Assembly (NCBI RefSeq): GCF_958979055.1
Contig: NC_084886.1
Span: forward strand, 39,824,154-39,888,153
Direction of reading: 5' to 3'
Length of the DNA: 64,000 nucleotides
Origin: Alnus glutinosa
Taxonomy: Eukaryota; Streptophyta; Magnoliopsida; Fagales; Betulaceae
Shown here: positions 1 to 11,222 of the stretch, in pieces
Position numbering within the stretch: position 1 is the first letter of the stretch
Layout: each line of letters opens with the position of its first letter
The notes under the pieces: generated by a model
The model's database searches: none
Told to the model about the DNA's origin: nothing
What the model saw: the letters and a program-made list of their open reading frames with translations, nothing else
Position numbers and translations under genes: made by a program

Positions 1-70
1 ATTATTTTCTTCATTATTTGCGTTTTTGATCTCGTGTTGATCCTTAAAAACCTCTTTGATGATTAAACAG

Positions 71-2708
71 TTACTGCATTAGACCGTGCAAATGCGGAGG
101 ATGCCTTACTTCCAATTCCAAAAGTTTTTGATTCTAATGAGGAAAAGAAAACCTATAAAGAAACGAGTGTTGGTGCTGATGAGGTAATGGCTGATTTGGG
201 AGATAGCAGGAGTCAAGCTGAGTCTGTGGAGGGGAAAGGTATGCCTAATATTCTTTCAGGAATCTCGCAACATTTTGTATGACTAAATTTACAACTTATC
301 AAAAAAAACATTTTGTATTTGCCATATTTGCCTTATACAAGTGCTCTTATATGGTTTACAATTTGAATTGTAATATTTCAATTTTTACATTGGGGTAGAA
401 ACATTATTTTTATAGCTCTGTGCGGGTTGCTTGTTCTTCTAATAATTTGAATAGTTTCTTTTCCACTTAAGAGGTTGAATATAGGAACTGGGCCTACTCG
501 AAAATCCCTCTGCATACATAAAGCTCACACCTTATAGATAAAGTGAAGGAAAGGATTTATGCAGAAAAAAGGGGAGGAATATCAACCAGAAAAGAGTAAG
601 CTGTATATTGAAAATGAGGTTAATTTTTCAACGGAAACAATTTATTCTGACAAAAAATGGGCATGGAAATGGGTTTGGGTTTTACTATTTATGACTATTG
701 GTATGTGTCTGATGTCATATATGGTTTGCCCTGTTGTGTAGTTGCTTAAGGAAGTAATGTCAATTGATATATGTTTGCATGAGGGTTTGCCCTTGCAATA
801 TTATGAACATTGATCTTCTTCAATGACTAGAGTCGTGGGATTTTCAATGCAACCCCCCCCCCCCCCCCCTTTTGTGTTGGATACATGGAATCTTATAAAT
901 TCTTCACAGATTATAATATAGACTATATTGTTATACTTTCTTGTAGTGAGTTTTCCATCTATGTTGAAGCATAATCCACCGAATTTGTTGAGAGTAGATT
1001 TGCTATAATTACAATAGTAACTTCTGCCATTGGCCCTTGGCCCAAATATGGCTATGCTTTCGGAGAAGGAAACACCAAAAGTGTTATTAATTTATAGAAA
1101 TTCGCTGGCCTGTGGTCATTACATGCTTGTACTTTATCAACTTTTCCTGTTAGAAGAGTAAGCACAGCAGATTGTTTTTAATGGTGCTCCTGCTTGGTCC
1201 TATATGGCTGTGCAGATGACATGGTAGATCTAGAAGTTGACACTGAAACATCTTGCCTGGAGGACCGGCTGAGATCATTAGGGATACTGAGTAGTGGAGA
1301 TGATCTGACATTAGAGTTGACAGTTAATTCTGTTATCAAGGGTATTGATCTTGAAGCTGATATACCACAAAAGAAGGTTTGTTTGTTTGTTTATTTATTT
1401 TTTGTCTCCCCATCCCCAAAATAAAAAACCAAGATCCCACATGCACTATGTCTCTCTTCTCTCTTCCCCTTACCCCCACACAACAAAGGATCACTCTGTG
1501 TTCTTGACTCTATCTATATTTTCTCTATCAGATAAGGGCATCTGTTATATCTATGGCACCTAGTGATGCATACAAGTTACTACGAGTCTTGGTGGCCAAG
1601 TGGCAATCAAGGTTTGTTCTTTATATTCTAATATAGCATTAAATACCAGTTTTATTTTTTATTTATTTTTCTTTTTCTTTTCTTTTTTCTGTATGAATTT
1701 TTATTTGGTTTTATGCGGACAATTGCCAAAGTGAAGTTCATTTTGCTATCATATATTTATGATAAAGTGCTTTGACAATATTTATTTGTTCATAAAAATC
1801 ATATATTTGTGATATAGAACTTGCAATAGCAAACTCTACAGAAGGTGTATGCTAAAGTGAGGAAATTTTTGGTTGTCTTCAACAGGACATGCAGTGGAAA
1901 GTATGTTCTTCTATGGATATATCATATATTTTTGAATCACGGTCATCATGTTATGTCTCAGGAACCAACAACCCAGATGCTTAACTCCTTATCCAAGGTG
2001 AAATGTTGTAATTTTTCCTAATTGTGCTGGAGTTTTATTTAACTTTATAAATATGAAAACTTGGATCTGTCATGTTACCTGTAATAGCAAACTTTTGCTT
2101 GTGCTTAAATTTTAGACACTTTGTTATATAATTATATAGGTAGAACTTCATCTACAGTTTTGTAAAAGTTGAATTTGATGGAAAATTTTCAGAAGAGGAG
2201 GATTATGAGGTGTCAAAAGGTCTCCTTCCCCCCCCAAAAATTATATTTGATGTAAATGGGATATTTCTTTGACCCTCATTGAATGGGAATGAATACATGA
2301 ATGCGAGTTCATTAGTTTATAGGTGACCATGCTTTGTTTATCCAATTATCCACTGTTTGTCAGTTATGATGCTTAAATCTTGTTTTTCTTCTTCTAGATT
2401 TCCAAATCCAGAGGTGCTGCCATCCAACCTTTATTACAATTATCGGGTCGTTTGCAACTTGTGATGGCACAGGTTTTTAACTTCACATCCTCTTGCTAAG
2501 CTCATTATCTTTTATGAAGTTGAGTTGTTAGTATTCTTCACTGTTCATGCTCTTTTTACAGATTGACAAGGCTTCACGGAACAAAACTCAAATTTTGGTG
2601 CCTGATGATCAAACCAGTGAAAGTGAGGATGAGGATGAGGATGTTGATGAAATTCTTTATGGAGAAGAAGATGATGAATCTGAATTAAGCAGTGATGACA
2701 ATAACTAG
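71..2708 (+). CDS. WDR43/UTP5-like protein, C-terminal part (5' end outside window)
   Basis: Six in-phase exons with GT-AG borders: 71-238, 1216-1376, 1532-1611, 1886-1997, 2398-2472, 2562-2708, giving about 247 residues and a TAG stop. The first two exons hold an acidic linker. The segment from SCLEDRLRSLGILSSGDD through LLQLSGRLQLVMAQIDKA matches the Utp12-type C-terminal domain of plant WDR43 homologues, and the protein ends in an acidic Glu/Asp/Ser tail (exon 6). The family is part of the small-subunit processome t-UTP subcomplex in the nucleolus, acting in 18S pre-rRNA transcription and processing. The N-terminal WD40 propeller must lie left of the window. Splice phases agree across every junction, so the gene looks intact. 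The alternative, another Utp12-domain protein, is less likely given the DAYKLLRVLVAKWQSR stretch. Assignment is from memory of the family. Confidence 0.82.
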
Positions 2709-4180
2709 GTGCATTTTACCATAAGAGGTAAACAACAGATGCTTTTGCTTTATGTATGACTTGTTCTAGACGTTTATATAGTTAGTAGGTTAACATGGTT
2801 GGATGAGATAATCATGTGAACCTCCATTTATACTTTGAAGTTTGGTTGACATTTGTTTGTTTAAGGCTTGGTCAGGTATATGTATTTTGTCCTTAAGGTT
2901 TCTATTCATGTTCAGAATGAATATCCTATGTTCTCATGTTGGTAGGACTGAAATCTATGGATGAGAAACTATTTCATTCTGTTGCATGGGTTGTGCTTTC
3001 TAGCGGCTTCAAAAGAATCAAGACTGAGAGGCTTAACATGGTGCAGGATGTACATGAATTTTCTCCAGGTTGTTTTCTGACGGTGCTGTAAGTAACTGTG
3101 GCTTCAACCTTTCCACAGTCGGGCTGTGTATTGCCTTGTCTTATCTCCTAGAATTTTGTTTTCATCTAGTTTTCCTCTTTGCTTGTGGGAGGGTATTTGG
3201 GTTTTGTTCAGACGTCAATCCAATGTTTGGTCTTTTTATTCTTTGCTACTTTGGAGATGGACGTCTTCTGTTGATTCGTGACAGTGAAGTAAGACAGTAA
3301 GACTAAGCTTATGAGCTTATTTTCCTAGGTTGGAGCAAGTCGATAGGATCTTCCTGTAATTTTTACTGAGGACAGTTTTGTAAACATACATTTGTTATAA
3401 GTTATGAAAGGCGTAGCAATTTTTCTGTGCTATAGTAGTTAACTACAATGTTGTCTCCACTAGTGCTATCAATTAACTTTTAATTCAAAATCTGACCATG
3501 TCTGATTCTAGAATCTGTACCAGTATTGATCCAATGTAGGAATGGACATTCTGTTATTTGAGTTAGAGCATTGCTAATTTTTTCAAATTGGTATTCGCAT
3601 TACAAAATTGTTGGACACACAAGTCTAGAAACTTTCATTTTGACATGGACAATAACCTTCATTGAATATTAATATGCGGGGTTTGCCATACTAATTAATG
3701 CTTTTGGATATTCTTGCAATTTAGCGAGCCTGTGGATGTTGTTCATTTGTGTTGCAATTTATAATGATTGGAGAAAGCTAGAACCTGCATGGCTTTTCTC
3801 TGGTAAGTTGGTTGCATGCTTATACCATGATGATCTGTACGAATTGGTCCCATATTAGGGCCTATTAGGGCCATCTTAGTTCTGAATTTTGGCAGTGTCT
3901 ATACGAAATAGATGGAAATTTGAATTTTTAGGCCTGTGATTTTTTTTTTTTTACATATCTTGTAGGTTTTGAGACTAAACCCTTTCGTGTGATTTTAAAT
4001 GCCGCATGGCTTACAGTCACAATATGTTTTAAGTGGAGGAGATTGGACATAATGGTCACAGATTTTAAAGACTTCATGCTATTCCTGAATAACGGTTAGT
4101 GTTACTGGTAGGACCTATTGCCAGCATCTGCTCTGATGATAGTCATTAGCAGAGATGATTAGATGGAATAAAATAAAGGG

Positions 4181-4225
<45 letters not shown>

Positions 4226-4653
4226 TTGCTTGTGGAGAAACTCAGCTTGGGGCTCTCTTTTTGGGGAGTCATTAGATATCAGGTTACTCTTTCTTGATTA
4301 CAATCTTTTCATTGCAAAAGTTTTGAGGGATGTAGTATAAACTGAAGAATGGGTTATTTTTCAAAAGTGGAAGGCTGAGGCGTATACTTCTAGAACACAA
4401 TAGCTTTATCTGATTCTTTGAGAAATGAATACCAGCAGTATGTGGTAGGCCTCTCAGGAGGTGGAATCCAGGAATAATACTCCCTGCACTCACGATCTTA
4501 GAATCTGATTCTTTCCTCAACATTCTCACATGCTTATTAGAAAATATTACTGCTCCACCATATTCTAATATTTTACAAACAGTTCCGATTATCTTCCAAG
4601 TCTCTCTGGGAGGCAAAAGAAAGAGCCCCCTTTCATACAGGCTGCAGTGCCTC
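2709..4653. other. Intergenic / 3' flank, no gene seen
   Basis: This AT-rich stretch holds the 3' untranslated region of the WDR43-like gene and the downstream flank of the HIPP gene. The open frames in it (for example 76 codons at 3070-3300) show no family signature and no splice context. An (AT)n run lies at 4187-4223. Confidence 0.6.
4187..4223. repeat. (AT)n microsatellite
   Basis: An uninterrupted AT dinucleotide run of about 37 bp. Confidence 0.95.
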
Positions 4654-5679
4654 CTACATTATCCTACAAGCATTTGGATTTTCGTCGCTAAACATTGATG
4701 TGATATTCCCATTGCCATTGTTTCCATTGTGATAGTCCTCACTATACCGGTCCATCCTACTGTAATATGTTTGTTGTGGTGGTGACCGGACATACTCGTA
4801 CTCAGCAACATAAGGTGGGGAGTGGACATGCTTGTACTCAGTGACATAAGTTGACGGCTTATATGTGTTGTAGCTGTGTGTCACAGAGATGGGTTGAGGA
4901 GGCTCTTGTGGCAACCCTTGGCCATTATGGTGCTTGGGCCAGTGCCCACCATGGCTGTGACCATAACCATATCGATAGCCATAGTCAGGTGGATGGTGGT
5001 AAATTACATGAACCTCTCCTACATCTTTTTGTCCAGAGGGGTTGTGTGCTGGCTGGCTTGTGTTACCGTCTGGAGCCATGGGTGGTGGTGTAGTCTCTTG
5101 TGGTGGAGGTGGGGGTGGGTCCTTTGGTGGCTCTGCTGGTGGGGGTGGGGCTGCTTCAGTTGGTGGAGCTTCTGTGGGAGGAGGGTTTGCTGCGTCAGGG
5201 GCAGCAGGTGCACCACCATCAGGTGCTTGTTCTGGTGGTTGTGCAGGGGGCTCTGTGGGTTCGGTGTGTGAACATATGGTGACGACTTTCCTTGTCTTCT
5301 TAATGGCTTTGAGAATTTTTTCTGGATCTGCCCACCCTATTATTGTCAATTTTTGTTGTGGGAGGTCAATGTAGAGATCATATATACCTGTGGAACACAA
5401 GAATATAACTTGAAAATCAGGATGTGAAGACTACAGAAAAAATAATTCAAGCACTTTCTTGTTATCAATTTCTTACCATTAATGCCATGTAGTGCTTTCT
5501 TTATCTTCTGTACACACCCATTGCAGTCCATTCGGACATTTATCTCAGTGACTCGAGGTTTCTGCATTTGACAACAAAAGAAATGCCTTGTGAAGAATGA
5601 AAAAGAAAATTACATTTTACATAGAGCTCTATATATAGGCGGTGCTGGGTTGAACGCATACCTCCAACTCCGGAACCAT
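4654..5679 (-). CDS. Heavy metal-associated isoprenylated plant protein (HIPP)
   Basis: Three minus-strand exons with GT-AG borders: 5679-5662 (18 coding bases, MVPELE), 5561-5477 and 5387-4654, giving 278 aa. Residues 7 to about 75 form an HMA (Atx1-like) metal-binding domain whose MDCNGC motif has both cysteines (C19, C22) of the MxCxxC site. Next comes a long Pro/Ala/Glu-rich linker (about 80-150), a His/Tyr/Gly-rich segment (YGYRYGYGHSHGGHWPKHH), and the C-terminal CaaX box CRIM (275-278), a typical farnesylation signal. HIPPs bind metals through HMA and are membrane-tethered by the lipid; roles in metal homeostasis and stress are known for the family. The start was chosen because MVPELEKPRVTEI is the usual N-terminus of this subfamily. 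An in-frame ATG in exon 2 is created by the intron border and is not needed. Confidence 0.9.
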
Positions 5680-5841
5680 GAGGTACAGGGGAAGATAGAG
5701 GAACCAAGAGAGGGTGTGCTTTGTGTGGGATGGAGATGGTGGAGTGTGAGAATGAAGAATCAATAGGTGGCATTTATTTGTACACGGGGGGAAGAATACT
5801 TGTAAAGAAAAAGGCGTGGGACATGCAAGGAATCTCTATGA

Positions 5842-5888
5842 GAAAGAAAGAAAGAAAGAAAAAGAGAGAAAGAAGGAAGAAAGAAAGG
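5842..5888. repeat. Purine-rich (GAAA)n-like simple repeat
   Basis: An interrupted GAAA/GAAG run upstream of the HIPP start, about 165-210 bp from its ATG. Confidence 0.7.
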
Positions 5889-7761
5889 TCATGCATGGTG
5901 GCTTGATTAGCCTACATAAGTCATTATCAAATCTTAATGAGGCATAGAGGAGTGGCTTCAAGAAAGGGGTCGGTGTCTTTACATGGACGTTGGGATGAGC
6001 CAAAGGGAATTTACTTTTCCGATGAATGGCTATCTATAATTGTAGGCGGTCAGTAAGGGTAGGATATCCAAAACCGACCATACAAAAGAATTATAAAGTG
6101 AGAGCAGACGATAGATCATTTGTATGCATTGTTGATGGGTCAAAACAATCAAAAGCAGCTTTGTAGGTTGAAGGATATCCACTATCAAGGAATTCTTTTG
6201 TCACAAGAAAACCTTTGTGAATGAAATGACAGATATGTAGGCTATCTTTCTACTGATATTTTATAGCGTTGGAAGGTACGAAACTTCTTTTTATTTTTGT
6301 CATAAAGGTCGAAAAAAGATAGAAAACCAGATTCCCTCCCCTCTCTGGAAAATCTTTTGTGTAAGTTTTAATTGCGAAATGACTATGAGGACCTTTTCAG
6401 CTTCTTCATACTTTTTAATAGGTAGTTTAGATCCGTTGCTCACTTTATATTTAATACCATCCTGTTGCGTGTGCTGTTAATCATGCCTAGCTAATTATAA
6501 TGTTGTAGCTTTGATAGAACAAGTAGAAGTTCCTGCTCAAACAAGTCAAGCCCGCTTGGTCATTGCCTCCTGAATTGGAGATTCCTTCCTATAATTACTT
6601 GATGCTCACGGGGCTCCGGTCTTATTAGCCAGTCTTTCTACATTTTGAACATTGTGCAAAGGTTCAAGGCAGGCGATTGTTCATGCAATTAAAATTTGGT
6701 GACTTCTGCCATAAGTACTCCCCTTGACGTGCACAACTAAATCATCTGTTATCATTCATAGATCGGAATTTTGTCAGAATTCGAGGAAATTTGGGCAGGA
6801 AATGAGAGAGGGGAGTCGGAGGGCCAGGGGCGTTGCACCCCGGGCTTTCTAGAGCACCCAGCCTCCGACCCCCTCTACAAGAGTATATTTAAACTGCAGA
6901 ACATTTTCAGTGGGGATGTGGGGCGTGGAAGTTTGGCTTTTGAGCTCGGCTGAGTAAAGTTGGTTACTGTTTGATACTGGTCGCACTTTAGATTCAAACC
7001 AAACTGGCTTGAGCTTGGCTTTTTTAAGTAGTATTCAACTAAATGTTCTATCAGTGGTCCTACTTTATAGAATTTCTTCAGTTTTGAGAATTGTTGGGCA
7101 TGTATTTGGTAATCAACGATGCCACCAAGCTCACACCGCAAATATTCGCCTACTACTGGGAAAAAAGTTGACAAATGTTGGTACATTTTTACTTTGTTTT
7201 GCTTTATGACCTCACGGGAATGATCATGATCAGTGATAATTTCTTGTGGTGTTGGGAAGGAATATTGCCTTTTTCAGGACAATTACGTTACCGTGCCTTC
7301 TCATTGGTGACCAGCCTAGAAGCCTAACCCTCTTTATATCTCAAAGAGACATTAAAGAAGTTCATAGAGTGGACCTCTGGTGGGAAAAATGACCCCCCGA
7401 TGTAGAGTTGGGATTCTGGGGTCTAATGGTCTTCATTTTTCTCAGTTGACCAAAATGGGAGGAGAGCTCTATGATTGAGGCAGCAAATCTATGGTGGGTG
7501 GGACGAGCTAGTGTGCTTTATTGAGAAGATGGTCCACTCTCAAAAGAGTAAAGAAAACTGACCTGCTTTCTGTTTTGCAGGACTTGGATTATGGGGAATA
7601 TATACAGGCTGGCTATGCATGACTTGATATTGCATGCCACCCTTGTTTTGTTATGGTCGCAAGGCATCTCCAAGAAAAAAAACAGTGAAAATGAAAGCAA
7701 AAGCACCTCCAATTGTATTCACATTACAAGAATATTTGACTTTTACACCTTACTTGCGTTT
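5889..7761. other. Intergenic, no gene seen
   Basis: The stretch has no reading frame with recognisable protein features and no obvious splice-linked exons. It contains the upstream region of the minus-strand HIPP gene at its left end. Confidence 0.5.
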
Positions 7762-7777
7762 AACTAAGCTAAATTGC

Positions 7778-8071
7778 ACCATCAGTGGTGGTGGTTCAGT
7801 GACCTCAAAGATATTTTCAAGTGGTTGGACATGTACTAGAGTGAAAGTTCGATTCCCAAAATGAGATTTCTCAATCATATTTATTAGCAGCCTTGAGTCC
7901 CACTGATGCCTTGATCGAGCTATGACTCAGTCGGACTTGAGAGAGCTCCTGCAGTTTCCACTGTTTAGGCTCCTCCTATATGGCTCTCAGTGGACAGGTG
8001 CTACTATGGTCACGCCCAGTTAGAATAGTTACAGTTGTTCTACCTGCTTACCTTTTTTAATTAGAATAAAA
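7778..8071 (+). mobile_element. tRNA-derived SINE
   Basis: A roughly 294-bp element flanked by perfect 16-bp direct repeats AACTAAGCTAAATTGC (7762-7777 and 8072-8087). Near its 5' end are an A-box-like segment (GGTTCAGTGACC, about 7792-7803) and a B-box-like segment (GTTCGATTCCC, about 7848-7858), spaced as in tRNA-derived SINE heads. The 3' end is A/T-rich. Long target duplications plus internal pol III boxes are diagnostic of SINE retroposition; the family name is unknown to me. Confidence 0.8.
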
Positions 8072-8087
8072 AACTAAGCTAAATTGC

Positions 8088-8917
8088 TAATTAAGCACCA
8101 CTCAGTGATGATTAATGGTCTGCAATCTAAGCTATGGTATGACAGCAGCAAGACCTCCATGGCTCCTTCACTGATAGAGTAGTACTCTAACACATCAGCT
8201 GGATTAGCTTTATTAAAGATTGAGGTAATCAAAATTTAGAGTTGTTGAATATATACTTGTGAGTATAAAAAGATAAATCTCACAAGTGTGAGCGATTAAA
8301 ATAACATATTTGGGGCCAAATTCATAGGCCTAGGCATTTGGGTTGAGTGGAGCATTTTATATTATGGTTTTACTAAAAGATTCTCTTAAGATAAGGTGAA
8401 TGGCATGAATAAAAGCCACATAGCCCATACTAGTGATTTTAGAGATGACCCATATGATTGATCATAAAACTTCCGTTCAAGGAAAAGTATAGCGATTTGT
8501 TAATGGATTGATACATGAGGAGGAGATTTTGTTGAGTATATATATGTGAGTATAAAATTGTCAAGTTCTACATCGAAAAAGATGTCACGAACTCACATGA
8601 TTAAGCTTTTGAATTAAGTAGTGTTTCGTCATTGTTTTGGGTTAATTATGGCCATGAGCTGAATAAAGAAACGCAATCGGAATATTTGGATGACATAAAG
8701 GAGAGGAATGACATCAGAAGGATTTGCAAACTACAGAACTGTAAATTTGGCTCTCAACGGGCATATATACCTTTTTCTGTCAACAAAACAGGGCATATAG
8801 TAATCAAAGTGTATAGCTAGGAAACCATATGACAAAAAATAAAATAAAAATTTAAAGAGCAAACAAAGAACGACTAGTATGGCGTATATATAGAATCGAA
8901 ACATCTTAGGGAACTAA
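8088..8917. other. Intergenic, no gene seen
   Basis: AT-rich 3' flank of PR-10 A. Two similar phrases (around 8246-8270 and 8533-8560, TGAGTATAAAA) suggest a decayed repeat but no ends could be defined. Confidence 0.4.
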
Positions 8918-9542
8918 TTAAGCGTAGACTTGAGGGTTCTCCGACAGGTAGGCTTCCACAACTTTGTAGATCCCAATAGCACTGTCCTTGCCCTCCTTAA
9001 TATCTTCTTCTTTGATTTCAAAATCGGCTTTAGTGATGTATTTGCTTGTCATCTTGCAGATGCATCCCCCATCAGTGGCGGCCTCAAACTTGACCTCATA
9101 AGCAATAGATTCAAGCTTGTCACCCAAGGGGTCCCCTTCAATCATGGTGTACTTGCACACTAGATTGCCCTTATCAAGCTCATCAATTCGGTGCTTCACA
9201 TGTTTAAATTGGCTACCTACATATATATATATATATATATATGATGATCGAAACAAACAATTAATTAAATTAAAACATGAATTGATCAAGTTATTAATGT
9301 ATGAAAACAATGGCAGGTTAAAACAAGTTTATGTACTAGCTAGATCGAGATTGCTAACCTTCAGTGAAGTTGACTTGTTCAATGCTTCCGGCTCCTCCAT
9401 CTCCTTGGATTAAAGTAATGCTTTTTATGAATTGTGGCAAGAGCTTTGGGATGAGGTTGGAGGAGTCTAAGATCAATGCCTTGAACATTCTTGCTGGGGC
9501 AATCGGGCATGTGAACTCTTGTGGAAAGCTGGTGACACCCAT
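8918..9542 (-). CDS. Bet v 1 / PR-10 protein (copy A)
   Basis: Two exons, 9542-9359 and 9216-8918, encode 160 aa, the standard PR-10 length. The single intron splits codon 62, the conserved position of Bet v 1 genes (GT donor, AG acceptor). The P-loop-like glycine loop is GDGGAGS (residues 47-53), but the following residues are Ile-Glu-Gln where Bet v 1 has a Lys-Lys pair. Proteins of this family are cytosolic, with a large hydrophobic cavity for flavonoids, cytokinins and similar ligands, and are often stress- or pathogen-induced. Copy A is the most divergent of the A-F genes (MGVTSFPQEFTCPIAPARMF start; C-terminus ENPQVYA). The intron ends in a TA microsatellite close to the acceptor. A TATATATA tract 50-66 bp upstream could serve as TATA box. 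Confidence 0.92.
9221..9242. repeat. (AT)n microsatellite in PR-10 A intron
   Basis: AT repeat immediately upstream of the exon 2 acceptor of the minus-strand gene, so it replaces the usual polypyrimidine tract. Confidence 0.9.
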
Positions 9543-10339
9543 GGCTTTGTAGATTGTAGTGATGAGAACTTGGGAATCACTTTGGCTAGCTATATATATT
9601 TATATATAGATTGAGTATATGGGGTAGGCTTCGTAAATTCATCGTTAAGAAAGATAAGAATTAAGTTAGATGTGCGAGCAGCGCAGCCAAAGAAATGGAG
9701 GACTTCAAACTTCAAAGGGCTTCCACTTTTGTTGGTTTTGGACTGCTTTTGTTTCAATGTTCAAAATTCAACCCGAACGAAATTTCTTTTTTATTCATAT
9801 GCTATTACACATGGGCGGCGCTGCGGGCGCATGCGTCAAATAATTCCTAGATGCACAAACCAAGTTGATTTTTCCAAGTCATCGTGACAAAGAATCATGG
9901 GCTTATTAATTGCCATGGTTAGAGAGATTGATACTCGAGGAGTCTTTTAGTAAATTTATAATATAGTACATATAATAGAACATCACTAAACTCAAAAACT
10001 TAAATTTATGAATTTAATCTTAATTATGCTATATATATATATATATATATATTAATCACTCACACTTATAATATCTTTTTATTGTGAGATTCAAACCTTT
10101 CTACGCTCATAGTTATATACTCAATAATCATTTTGCATGTGTTTTATATATTACAACATCAAGTCTGTGAAAGATGATTAATTATCATTGTTGGATGCAA
10201 TATTTGTATTTCTATATGTTTTAGGCAACTGGGAAGTGGTTTTCATGTGAAACCCCAAAGTTGACAATGCCAGTTCTAGGGAATTCAGCAACAGGTGATA
10301 TGAGCTCCAATTTTTTTTATGGGTACCCTTTCCATGTGC
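9543..10339. other. PR-10 A upstream region, no further gene
   Basis: Holds the promoter of PR-10 A (TA-rich run at 9591-9608) and AT-rich DNA with an (AT)n run at 10031-10050. No coding features seen. Confidence 0.5.
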
Positions 10340-10626
10340 ATAGAGCTATAAATGTGAATGCGTTTATTGTCTATAACCACATCTATAACCGCAACATTAT
10401 GCGATTATCATTTTTAGGTAACTGCATCCTTCCGTTTAGCCGTGCAGTTACTAAATGCTATCCGTGCGGTTGTTGAAAGAAAAACCCACCTCTAACCACA
10501 TATCAAGTAATGAGCCTTTTTGGCCTATTTTAGTATTTTGAGCATTCGTTGGGCCTCTTTTTTGGGCATATTATAAACGATTTTGAAACAATTTTTGGGC
10601 CAATTTTAGTGGTTTTTTTTTTTGTT

Positions 10627-10640
<14 letters not shown>
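10340..10640. repeat. Fragment of a dispersed repeat related to 54362-54837
   Basis: The order of phrases (gcggtt..., aatgagcctttttggcc, attttagtattttg, ttgggcct, aaacgattttgaaa, tttttgggcc) is the same as in the inverted-repeat element at 54.4-54.8 kb. The ends here are not clear, so this is a decayed or partial copy. Confidence 0.55.
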
Positions 10641-10663
<23 letters not shown>

Positions 10664-11143
10664 GGTACGCAGAATGACTATTCGATTAGAAAAAATAATA
10701 GCTATTATTAGGAATGTAGGATAGTGGAATGAAATAATTATTCATATTCCTCAGTTTGATAATAACACATGCTTTCACTGAAATTGAACCAAAATTACTA
10801 AGAAAACCCGCATTATTTCTTATGTTTTTAAATCTCTTTTTTTATTTTTTTTTATTTTTATTTTTTTATTTTTAATTTTTATAAAAAAACAACCTAAATC
10901 GTAGGAATTCTGTGGGTGGCGAAGACCACCCGCAAATGCAACGGGGGTGGTCGGCCACCCACAAAATGCCAATGTTTTAGGTTTTTTTTTTTTATTTATT
11001 TTTTTATTTATTTTTTTTTGATTGTAAAATGTTGTTTATTTCTCTTATTTTTTTTAGATGAATAGTTACTCCTCTTTGTAAGAAAATAGTTATTTTCACG
11101 AGAGTAGCCATGCTCAAGAATAGGCTCCTACCAAATAAACTCC

Positions 11144-11222
11144 AAATAACCAAGGCCTTGAACATCCTGTCGGGAGTCACCTGATCAGTTGCAAATGACC
11201 GCGTAATTTTGGTGACACCCAT
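11144..11222 (-). pseudogene. PR-10 exon 1 fragment (copy B)
   Basis: An ATG followed by about 26 codons, starting MGVTKITRSFATDQVTPDRM and ending FKALVI, is clearly the first part of a PR-10 exon 1 (compare MGVTSFPQEFTCPIAPARMF of copy A). Homology stops at about 11144 and the frame continues into unrelated AT-rich sequence; no P-loop and no exon 2 are found to the left. It is a truncated relic lying between copies A and C in the same orientation. Confidence 0.8.

Noticed and set aside
559-741. 60-codon plus-strand frame in the first large intron of the WDR43-like gene
   Set aside because: It lies between two well-joined exons, has no family signature and no splice sites placing it in the transcript.
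4851-5374. Plus-strand frames opposite the HIPP gene
   Set aside because: They are complements of the Pro-rich HIPP coding sequence.
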